Shown piece after piece: positions 6,010 through 11,479 of a stretch of 32,696 bases of DNA. The position numbers and the translations under genes were made by a program. The notes below the pieces were generated by a model. That model ran no database searches and was not told the origin of the DNA. It worked only from the letters and a program-made list of their open reading frames with translations. The stretch is from a virus: positions 1 to 32,696 of IMG/VR virus record IMGVR_UViG_3300047440_000162; one strand, 5' to 3'. Every line of letters starts with the position of its first letter. Positions within the stretch are counted from its first letter, which is position 1.

Positions 6010-6720
6010 ATGATTGACCTGCCAATGTTGGACAAGGCCCTGGATCAGATCAAGATGCTCGCCGAAGCCGAAGCTGCTGCACGACAGTGCATTTCGCAGC
6101 AGAGCATCGACGGGGATCGGGTCGGATTCTCGGCGGACTGGAACCAATCCGCTTGGCGCACAATCGAAGTGGACGAGAAGCAGCACCGCTGCAACACGTC
6201 CATGTGCCTCGCAGGCTGGGTCGCAGAACTTGATCCTCAGGTCGATTGGAAAGTGAATGCCGTTGAGTACCTTCGACTTTCGAAGGCAACTCACGATGCG
6301 GAGGTCGCCTTCGAATCGATGGACGAGTTGCACAATCGGCATTACTCCTCGGCTTTGGCCGAAAAGTATTCCGAGGCAAGGACTTCGGCCCGGCAAGCCT
6401 ACGGCAAGATCAGCAATCTCTATCAGGACATGACGAACATGCTCAATCTCGTTGTGCCGGTTGGTAATACGGAGCATGTTGATGTTGAAACGTGGGCGAC
6501 GGATCGGCTCGGCTTGACGGGTACTCAAGCGAGCGAATTGTTCGTGGGGCACAACGACATTGAGCGCATCGAAAGGGTGCTCAATGCCCTCCGCGACGAT
6601 CCGAGCTGGAACGGTTTCGATGACTCCGACGAGGACGATGACGACGAGGATTACTCGTCGGATTCGCTTGCGGCGCAGTGCGATTGCGGTCCGTGCCGTC
6701 GGGACCGCGGCGAGGAGTAA
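6010..6720 (+). CDS. Array protein with CNTSMCLAGW motif and acidic Cys-rich tail (236 aa)
   Basis: ATG 6010 follows AAAGGGAGACAGA. It is the largest array product, 236 residues. Residues 56-70 read KQHRCNTSMCLAGW, a His/Cys-X4-Cys-X2-Gly-Trp signature I recognise from uncharacterised proteins of many tailed phages. A helical middle follows, then a run of Asp/Glu (about residues 203-218), and a final CDCGPCRRDRGEE with three closely spaced cysteines. Metal binding is likely at one or both Cys clusters. Function unknown; the acidic tail could mimic nucleic acid, which is speculation. Confidence 0.86.
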   Translation: MIDLPMLDKALDQIKMLAEAEAAARQCISQQSIDGDRVGFSADWNQSAWRTIEVDEKQHRCNTSMCLAGWVAELDPQVDWKVNAVEYLRLSKATHDAEVAFESMDELHNRHYSSALAEKYSEARTSARQAYGKISNLYQDMTNMLNLVVPVGNTEHVDVETWATDRLGLTGTQASELFVGHNDIERIERVLNALRDDPSWNGFDDSDEDDDDEDYSSDSLAAQCDCGPCRRDRGEE

Positions 6721-6725
6721 CCTCA

Positions 6726-6808
6726 CCGAGTGAATTGCCCGGCCCTGCAACGTATTTCGGTACGTTGCAGGGTGTGGGTTGTCCACTCGGACAAAAGGAA
6801 AGGGAGAC
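6726..6808 (+). promoter_or_regulatory. Intercistronic covarying element E16
   Basis: Outer stem is CCGAGTG/CACTCGG, 6 nt past the TAA stop. Extended apical stem is CCCTGCAACGTA/TACGTTGCAGGG. Inner flanks differ from the other copies (TTGCCCGG and TGTGGGTTG). Competing hairpin is GTCC/GGAC. GGAAAGGGAGAC abuts the ATG at 6809. Confidence 0.83.
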
Positions 6809-7030
6809 ATGAGAGAATTGAAATGCCTGGAACACGGCGAAAGCTGTTCCGGTACAGTCGAATACAGATATCCGCTCTCGTCAACGGGGAAAAACTTCGC
6901 TCGTTGCGACCTGCATTGGGCAATCGCCGTCAAGCGATGGGAAGAAAATCAACGTAAGTACGGAGGCTCTTGTCCGCCAAGCGATTTCGACCCGACCTAT
7001 GCAGGAGAAAGGTGGGACGAGGATGACTGA
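6809..7030 (+). CDS. Small Cys/His array protein (73 aa)
   Basis: ATG 6809 overlaps the end of AAAGGGAGACATG. The 73-residue product has CLEHGESC near its start and RCDLHW in the middle, i.e. C-X2-H and C-X2-H pairs compatible with zinc binding. An acidic C-terminus (YAGERWDEDD) follows. It overlaps the next gene by 8 bp, the only array junction without an intercistronic element, so these two genes form one translational unit. Confidence 0.84.
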   Translation: MRELKCLEHGESCSGTVEYRYPLSSTGKNFARCDLHWAIAVKRWEENQRKYGGSCPPSDFDPTYAGERWDEDD

Positions 7031-7295
7031 CCGAATCACCGCCGAAATCGAAGTTATCACAAGCGATTTCGAAGCCTACGTCAAACAGGACCCGGACGGG
7101 CGGTTCACCTTGTGGTGGGGCGATCATGTTGCGAATGTTTGGGAGGAGAAGTATCAGACGTTAGGCGCGGCGCTGATGCGACTCGCTGCACTCGAATTCT
7201 GTTGCAGCGCAGACAGATACTTTGCGCACGACTCGATAGACTTCGGGGAAGCCGCGGCGAGATTCGTTGTGGCAGAAACGATTGCGGTTCCCTAG
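7023..7295 (+). CDS. Small array protein, unknown function (90 aa)
   Basis: Start ATG 7023 lies inside the end of the previous gene, with GAGAAAGGTGGGACGAGG upstream acting as ribosome-binding site. An in-frame ATG at 6999 is possible but has no better signal. The 90-residue protein has beta strands (TAEIEVITSDFEAYV, GRFTLWWGDHVANVW) and helices (LGAALMRLAALEFCC, FGEAAARFVVAE). No family recognised. Confidence 0.82.
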   Translation: MTDRITAEIEVITSDFEAYVKQDPDGRFTLWWGDHVANVWEEKYQTLGAALMRLAALEFCCSADRYFAHDSIDFGEAAARFVVAETIAVP

Positions 7296-7412
7296 CGAAT
7301 TGCCTTGCCCGTCAACAACTCTCGAGAGTTTCGAGAGTCTTGTTTGGCGGGTTTGGTTGTCCGCTAGGACACGGCCCGAGGTCCGATACCTCGAAAAGGA
7401 AAGGGAGACAAC
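7291..7412 (+). promoter_or_regulatory. Intercistronic covarying element E18
   Basis: Outer stem is CCTAGCG/CGCTAGG containing the TAG stop. The apical arm is identical to element E9. Competing hairpin is GTCC/GGAC. Leader hairpin GAGGT/ACCTC precedes TCGAAAAGGAAAGGGAGACAAC and the ATG at 7413. Confidence 0.85.
7297..7362 (+). repeat. 66-bp exact direct repeat, copy 2
   Basis: Identical to 3148-3213. The outer stem on either side differs between the two copies yet still pairs in each. Confidence 0.9.
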
Positions 7413-7907
7413 ATGGTTCGCAAACTGGAAGGCTTCGAAGGCCCTTCGGTTTTCGTGTTCGGAAACGATGAGCTGCACGATTACTTTGTGGCGCAAGAGA
7501 ATTCGCGCACCGAAGAAGCCGACACCGAGGCCGCCCCTCCCGTCGAAAAGGAAAGGGAGGCAACAACTCTCGTGGTCGCACCCATCGAAATCGAATGCCC
7601 TGCATGCCAAGCGAAGCCGGGTGAGCCTTGCACTCAACCAAATGACAACGGGCGCAAGCCCGTTCGTTGGTTTCACTTGAGTCGCGAGGACCGCGCCCTC
7701 GGTTGGGAAGCCTCAGAAGATAAGCCCTGCAGGGGAATTGGGCAATCGTGGGGGATGATTCAGGGTCGGGCAATTTGCCCGGTCTGCTATCGGACCGCGG
7801 AGTCGATGGGTGAATTCCCTGAGAAAATGTGGGGAAAACTCGGACTGCGAGTGAAAAGCGTTCCGCGGCACGAACTTCGGATGTTCTCGGAGCGCCTCGG
7901 AACGTAA
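7413..7907 (+). CDS. Zinc-binding array protein, apparent two-cassette fusion (164 aa)
   Basis: ATG 7413 follows AAAGGGAGACAAC. Residues 1-45 are a short acidic domain (LEGFEGPSVFVFGNDELHDYF). Residues 60-95 hold CPACQAKPGEPC plus a downstream His, the zinc motif shared by many actinobacterial and actinophage small proteins. A CPVC pair follows near residue 130. Between the two parts, codons for VEKEREATT are an in-frame copy of the start-associated sequence (7543-7565), and an in-frame GTG at 7572 could start a shorter 111-residue zinc protein. This suggests two ancestral cassettes fused after loss of a junction. Confidence 0.85.
   Translation: MVRKLEGFEGPSVFVFGNDELHDYFVAQENSRTEEADTEAAPPVEKEREATTLVVAPIEIECPACQAKPGEPCTQPNDNGRKPVRWFHLSREDRALGWEASEDKPCRGIGQSWGMIQGRAICPVCYRTAESMGEFPEKMWGKLGLRVKSVPRHELRMFSERLGT
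7543..7574 (+). promoter_or_regulatory. Internal remnant start-associated sequence
   Basis: TCGAAAAGGAAAGGGAGGCA inside the 164-residue gene matches the gene's own leader TCGAAAAGGAAAGGGAGACA at all but one base. The ancestral ATG position now reads AAC, but an in-frame GTG follows 11 nt after the Shine-Dalgarno core. Confidence 0.6.
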
Positions 7908-7955
7908 GTAGCCCAACGTAATTCGGACCTGAGAGAGACACATTCAAAACCCAAG

Positions 7956-7992
7956 CCCCGCAACGACATTCGTGCCGTTGCGGGGTTTTTTT
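7956..7992 (+). terminator. Strong intrinsic terminator closing the array
   Basis: A perfect 10-bp stem CCCCGCAACG/CGTTGCGGGG with a 10-nt loop is followed by seven T residues. This is the best canonical Rho-independent terminator in the window. It separates the element array from the next gene. Confidence 0.9.
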
Positions 7993-8056
7993 GTGCCCAA
8001 AGTTGATCTTGATAGACTTGGTGTTCCCACACCCTCGAAAACGATTGGGAGACAAC

Positions 8057-8359
8057 ATGACCGACGACACCGACGCGGCCCTGCTAGCTCGAGCTATGGA
8101 ACTGGCCGCGGAACTGGTTGCAGCAGACCAAGATTCGATCGACTTCGATCACGCGAAAACCTGGTTTCATTCGCTATCGAACCAACGGCAATACGAGGTC
8201 GCCGAATTCCTCGAACCTTTTCTCGCACAAGGGGATTGGGAAGGCGCGAACCGTCAACTCATTGTCGAGTGGCGAAAAGCGTTGGCAGGGTACAAGACCG
8301 AGCAGACGAGAGGTGCTGCGGCACATGAGGTTAGAGCAGGCGACCCGCCGCAAGCCTAG
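8057..8359 (+). CDS. Small helical protein, unknown function (100 aa)
   Basis: ATG 8057 is preceded by TTGGGAGACAAC, a weakened version of the array ribosome-binding segment, and comes 65 nt after the terminator. The 100-residue protein is mostly helical (TDAALLARAMELAAELVAAD, RQYEVAEFLEPFLAQGDWEGANRQLI), with no cysteines or catalytic motif. It appears to be the last relative of the array, minus its intercistronic hairpin. Confidence 0.8.
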   Translation: MTDDTDAALLARAMELAAELVAADQDSIDFDHAKTWFHSLSNQRQYEVAEFLEPFLAQGDWEGANRQLIVEWRKALAGYKTEQTRGAAAHEVRAGDPPQA

Positions 8360-8531
8360 AAAGTTGGGAGACAAAAGAGGCTCGGGCAGGTCGCCTTCCC
8401 CATAATCCTAGCACGCCCTAAGGCCCTCTAAACGCAACGCTCACAGCCTTTTTCGGCCCTCCCTAGCAAGCAGCCTAGGGGCGCGGCCCGACCGCTTAGA
8501 ACGCTTGCGTCAGAGCTGTTTTCGTGCGCCA
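8360..8531 (+). other. Non-coding spacer between array and recombination genes
   Basis: I see no convincing gene on either strand in these 172 bases. AGTTGGGAGACAAAAG at about 8361 is a relic of the start-associated sequence with no ATG after it. Several short C-rich and TAGG repeats occur but no clean terminator. Confidence 0.5.
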
Positions 8532-8750
8532 ATGTCACTATCCCACAAGGAAATTCGCGAAAGTTTGGAGGGCATTCACAAGGTCGCCGCGCCTGCAGGC
8601 CAGAACCCCTCGGCTGCAACGCTTTTCGATGCTTTCGGTACGCATGTCCCGAAAAAAGGCGGGAGTAGGTTTCTACCTACAGCCCGCCGAGCGGGAACAG
8701 CAAGGAACAAGGGAGCAGAGGAAACAGGTGAAAGACCTTACAGCGCATGA
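8532..8750 (+). CDS. Possible small protein, low confidence (72 aa)
   Basis: ATG 8532 opens 72 codons. The first 40 residues (MSLSHKEIRESLEGIHKVAA...ATLFDAFGTHVP) look like a real helical domain. The remainder is Arg/Gly/Thr-rich and overlaps the next gene's ribosome-binding site and start. There is no clear Shine-Dalgarno. It may be a short gene, or a remnant whose 3' end was lost by frameshift near the AAAAAA run at about 8654. Confidence 0.4.
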   Translation: MSLSHKEIRESLEGIHKVAAPAGQNPSAATLFDAFGTHVPKKGGSRFLPTARRAGTARNKGAEETGERPYSA

Positions 8751-9006
8751 GAATTCGGTCCGCACCTATCTATGGGCGCTCGACCGACAGAAAGAAATGA
8801 AAGAAGTCGCAGACCGAGAACGGGCAGTGATCCTAGAAGCGTTGGGAGACAACGACACCGGATCACTCAACGGGGAACCGATCTTGACCCGGACATGGCA
8901 GAAGCGAAAGACGTTGGACACCAAAGCATTACAGCGAGAACGTCCCGAAATCGCCGAATTGTTCTCTCGCACAAGCGAAGTCGAAACCCTGCGACGGGTG
9001 AAGTGA
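8728..9006 (+). CDS. Exonuclease-associated small protein (92 aa)
   Basis: GTG 8728 is chosen because AGAGGAAACAG lies just upstream; an ATG at 8645 in the same frame lacks a ribosome-binding site. The 92 residues form a helical N-terminus (ENSVRTYLWALDRQKEMKEVADRERAVI-type sequence), a GDNDTGSLNGEPILTRTWQKRKTLDTKAL strand-turn region, and RPEIAELFSRTSEVETLRRVK. This last part resembles the conserved small protein found beside or fused to phage RecB/YqaJ-type exonucleases (P-E-I-A then R-R-x-x basic end). Its stop overlaps the exonuclease start by 4 bp, supporting a partner role. Confidence 0.75.
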   Translation: MKDLTAHENSVRTYLWALDRQKEMKEVADRERAVILEALGDNDTGSLNGEPILTRTWQKRKTLDTKALQRERPEIAELFSRTSEVETLRRVK

Positions 9007-9779
9007 CAGCCGAGGACATTCTATTTCCGTACACAACCGCCGAAAACCTCCGCGACCTTCTCCGCGACCTGATAGCGAAACAGGCTGCCGCAGAACCTCG
9101 TTCACTACAAAAGGCTATCGGGGCATCGGAAATAGGAATTCCGTGCGACCGCCAATTGGCTTACCGCATAACAGGAACCGCGCCCTCGGGCCGCTCAACG
9201 TCGGACCCGTTACCCTCGGTAATCGGAACCGCGGTACACGCCCTCCTGCACAGGTATGCGGAACAAGCGAATCTGATTGCGAGACAAGAAGTTCCACCGT
9301 ACATGATGGAAATGGAAGTCGAACCTGCCCGGGGAATCAAAGGGCATGCAGACCTTTACATTTCGGAATCCGAAACGGTGGTCGATTGGAAAGTGTTGGG
9401 TAACACCAGCATTCGCGCCTTGAAACAGAACGGGCCTCACGAACAGTACAGGACGCAAGTTCACCTGTACGCGAAAGGCTTTATCCTGCAAGGCTTTCCA
9501 GTCGAAAACGTCGCAATCGCTGCACTCCCTCGGTCGGGTTTCCTCCGCGATCTTTATGTGTGGACGGAGCCTTACTCGGAAGCATTGGCGGACAACGCAA
9601 TTCAAAGATTCAGAACGATCATTGAATTGTGCGACGAATTGCAGGTCGAAAACAACCCAAAGTTGTTCTGGGCCTTCGCAACTCACCCGGGCAAATGCGA
9701 ATGGTGCCCGTTCTTCTCACCGAACGCTTCAACTCCGGGGACTACCTGCCCCGGTGACTTCTCTCACGAAAGGTCCTGA
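9003..9779 (+). CDS. Cas4/RecB-like PD-(D/E)XK exonuclease with Fe-S cysteines (258 aa)
   Basis: GTG 9003 overlaps the previous TGA. The 258-residue protein carries the Cas4/RecB nuclease order: IGASEIGIPCDRQLAYR (Cys48), GTAVHALLHRY (His79), GHADLYISESETVVDWK (Asp117, Asp128-x-Lys130 catalytic core) and QYRTQVHLYA (the Q-x3-Y motif near residue 152). CEWC at 232-235 with Cys249 completes, with Cys48, the four-cysteine set that holds a 4Fe-4S cluster in Cas4 and AddB. It is probably a DNA end-resection exonuclease for phage recombination or replication. The catalytic set is complete. Confidence 0.92.
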   Translation: MTAEDILFPYTTAENLRDLLRDLIAKQAAAEPRSLQKAIGASEIGIPCDRQLAYRITGTAPSGRSTSDPLPSVIGTAVHALLHRYAEQANLIARQEVPPYMMEMEVEPARGIKGHADLYISESETVVDWKVLGNTSIRALKQNGPHEQYRTQVHLYAKGFILQGFPVENVAIAALPRSGFLRDLYVWTEPYSEALADNAIQRFRTIIELCDELQVENNPKLFWAFATHPGKCEWCPFFSPNASTPGTTCPGDFSHERS

Positions 9780-9781
9780 AA

Positions 9782-10378
9782 ATGACTGCCGCACAACAGA
9801 ATCCGGATCAAGTTGCCGACGACCTGCTCAGCGGATCTTCTTCTCACCCTTCGCTTTTCACGAAGGATGACGGACCGGGGACGCGCAAAGGTGGTGTCGT
9901 GCTTAGCCTTCCGCGCTCTCAGCAGCAGACCGACTTCGACACGGGCGAACCGTTGAATTGGTCGAACGGGCAACCGATGATGATGGCAGTCGTTGACCTG
10001 CAACATGATTCGTTCGTCAACGATGACAACCCGGAAGGTGTCCGATCCGCTTACCTCCGCTTCAACATTTTGAATGCGGTACGGAAGGCGCTCAAAGACT
10101 CTGGCGCACAAGGGGTTCGGCCCGGAGGTCAGCTGTACATCACCTACACGGGAAACGGTGTAGCACAAGGAAAGAAGAATCCGCCGAAACTGTATGCAGC
10201 GGAATACATTCCACCGTCGCAGGCCGACGCGACCGCGGATGCCCTTCTCTCGCAAGCGGATACGTCGCAAAGTTCAGCTGTTCCGAGTGGAACACCTCAG
10301 GCGTCGAACCTCGTTGACGTGAATTCGCTACCGCCCTCGGCACGCGCACTACTCGAGCAGTTGGGTAAGCAGGGCTAA
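9782..10378 (+). CDS. Possible single-stranded DNA-binding or annealing protein (198 aa)
   Basis: ATG 9782 comes two bases after the exonuclease stop, with GAAAGGTCCT upstream. The 198-residue protein has a disordered Ser/Gln-rich start and a central beta-rich region (GGVVLSLPRSQQQTDFDTGE, MMMAVVDLQHDS, GGQLYITYTGNGVAQGK, PKLYAAEYIPP) compatible with an OB fold. A low-complexity tail ends in a short helix (SARALLEQLGKQG). Position beside the exonuclease favours an SSB-like role. The acidic tip of bacterial SSB is absent. The codons for AVPSGTP contain palindrome site 2. Confidence 0.85.
   Translation: MTAAQQNPDQVADDLLSGSSSHPSLFTKDDGPGTRKGGVVLSLPRSQQQTDFDTGEPLNWSNGQPMMMAVVDLQHDSFVNDDNPEGVRSAYLRFNILNAVRKALKDSGAQGVRPGGQLYITYTGNGVAQGKKNPPKLYAAEYIPPSQADATADALLSQADTSQSSAVPSGTPQASNLVDVNSLPPSARALLEQLGKQG
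10279..10294. promoter_or_regulatory. Dispersed palindrome site 2
   Basis: TGTTCC-GAGT-GGAACA inside the SSB-like gene, read in a different codon phase from sites 1, 3, 4 and 5. Confidence 0.72.
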
Positions 10379-10379
10379 A

Positions 10380-10538
10380 GTGCCTGCGGCGCAACGCTTT
10401 TCCACAGGCCGGGCGAAATGCTCGGTCTGTGGGAAGCGAATTCCATTGGGAGACAGCGTAGGTCGAGAAGAAGGAACCTGCTTCGAATGCTGGGAATTCC
10501 TCGAGGCAGAACAGGAGTACCATGAACGAAATTCGTAG
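10380..10538 (+). CDS. Small zinc-ribbon protein (52 aa)
   Basis: A short gene: GTG 10380 two bases after the previous TAA, ending TAG 10536-10538. The 52 residues contain KCSVCGKRIP and TCFECWEF, two Cys-X2-Cys knuckles 17 residues apart with a Gly-Asp turn between them, the classical zinc-ribbon layout. A charged C-terminal helix (WEFLEAEQEYHERNS) follows. It overlaps the next gene by 17 bp. Ribosome-binding sequence is weak (GCAGGG), so coupling to the upstream gene is likely. Possible roles are DNA or RNA polymerase contacts or nucleic-acid binding. Confidence 0.72.
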   Translation: MPAAQRFSTGRAKCSVCGKRIPLGDSVGREEGTCFECWEFLEAEQEYHERNS

Positions 10539-10818
10539 CGGCTCCGTCGAATTCTCTTGCGAGGGAATCGATTTCGACCTCATGGAACGAGTCCTCGAAC
10601 GGGTGCAGGTTGCACTCCTCGAAATTGGGATAGGGGATGCAATGGTCGCAGAAGGCAAGCGAGACAACAGCTTTCCAGCCCTCTCGGGCTACTATCAATG
10701 CACCTTCGACGGGTGCGACAATCGGGCACCGTTCAAATCGTCTGTCGTGCCGCCTAATTGGATGGTGTGGAACGGGCAAGCCTTCTGTCACGAGCATTGG
10801 CCGACGGAGGCGGCATGA
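10522..10818 (+). CDS. Small Cys/His protein, unknown function (98 aa)
   Basis: ATG 10522 has AGGAG five bases upstream. The 98-residue protein has an amphipathic first half (FDLMERVLERVQVALLEIGIGDAMV) and a second half with CTFDGCDNRAP and FCHEHW, a C-X4-C plus C-X2-H set that could form one zinc site. It overlaps the next gene by ATGA. Function unknown. Confidence 0.85.
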   Translation: MNEIRSGSVEFSCEGIDFDLMERVLERVQVALLEIGIGDAMVAEGKRDNSFPALSGYYQCTFDGCDNRAPFKSSVVPPNWMVWNGQAFCHEHWPTEAA

Positions 10819-11144
10819 CGAAAAAGGTTGCAGCGCAAGAGGTTAAAGAGTCGGTTTCTGTTGGCGCACACTGTGATTGGGTCATCATCGGAGTCCGAGG
10901 AAACGATGGTGTCGTTGTATTCGCCTCCGACACCTTGACCGAAGCCGAATTGGCAACGGAGACAGAGAGAGTCGAATACTACGGAAGTTTCGACTCACGA
11001 ATCATCAACTCCTACCACACCTTTCGCGGAGAAATGCGAAGCTACGTCACCGCGACAGGACCGAATTATGGTGTGGCACTTGCCAATCTGTTCGGGGCAT
11101 GGCAACCCGCAGAACCCGTCGGCATCGAGGAAGCAAGACGATGA
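10815..11144 (+). CDS. Conserved-looking phage protein, unknown function (109 aa)
   Basis: ATG 10815 overlaps the previous TGA and has GGAGG upstream. The 109 residues include a beta-rich core (DWVIIGVRGNDGVVVFASDTL), a helix (EAELATETERVEYY) and RSYVTATGPNYGVALANLFGAW. The tail (GPNYGVALANLFGAW) resembles a phage-ABA-sandwich-type small domain, where a Leu/Ala helix follows a beta sheet, but the link is weak. Function unknown. Confidence 0.85.
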   Translation: MTKKVAAQEVKESVSVGAHCDWVIIGVRGNDGVVVFASDTLTEAELATETERVEYYGSFDSRIINSYHTFRGEMRSYVTATGPNYGVALANLFGAWQPAEPVGIEEARR

Positions 11145-11479
11145 CCGAATTGCGTTCCCTCGCAGAGTATTTCGCAGAGTCGGAACCGCGGAAACCTTTC
11201 GCCAACGCTTACAGAGCCGAAAGTTGGAGGGACGCAGTATGTTTCGGAGGAACCAACTCGCGAGGACGGAGATGCCGCTTCTATGTCGATCCTTGCCCGC
11301 TGCTTTCGATAGCAGCGGCAGGTCGGACACCCGCCCAATGGGAACCCGAAAGCTGTAGCGAGAGAGAGACTTTCGCTCAACAAGCGAGGCGTGAAAATGC
11401 CGAACGGGATCGCATGATAGCCGAAACCCATTGGGGCAGTTTGTTTCCCGACCTAGAGCATCGCCACGAACGAGATTGA
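11141..11479 (+). CDS. Small Arg/Cys-containing protein, unknown function (112 aa)
   Basis: ATG 11141 overlaps the previous gene's TGA by four bases, with GAGGAAG upstream. The 112-residue product contains FGGTNSRGRRCRFYVDPCPLL in the middle and a highly charged C-terminal helix (RETFAQQARRENAERDRMI). No motif recognised. It is the last of a tightly overlapping run beginning at 10380. Confidence 0.82.
   Translation: MTELRSLAEYFAESEPRKPFANAYRAESWRDAVCFGGTNSRGRRCRFYVDPCPLLSIAAAGRTPAQWEPESCSERETFAQQARRENAERDRMIAETHWGSLFPDLEHRHERD

Noticed and set aside
5983-6933. 316-residue open frame on the minus strand
   Set aside because: It is antisense to the 236-residue array gene and an intercistronic element. 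The codon bias of the + strand gene explains its openness, and it shows no motif.
1-7412. The intercistronic hairpins as ordinary Rho-independent terminators
   Set aside because: The apical stem is followed by TTTGGTTG rather than a T run, outer pairing extends into the upstream gene, and termination at every junction would silence the array. The true terminator at 7956 looks quite different.
1-7412. Integron attC-like recombination sites
   Set aside because: The cassette-and-hairpin layout is superficially similar, but no GTT core site, integron integrase or inverted gene orientation is seen. The constant part is a ribosome-binding leader.
1-8000. CRISPR array
   Set aside because: The repeats are separated by protein-coding genes of variable size, not by uniform short spacers.
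7312-8070. 252-residue open frame on the minus strand
   Set aside because: It runs opposite two well-supported + strand genes and across a strong terminator and an intercistronic element. Its composition is Arg/Pro/Ser-rich as expected for an antisense shadow, and it has no ribosome-binding site.
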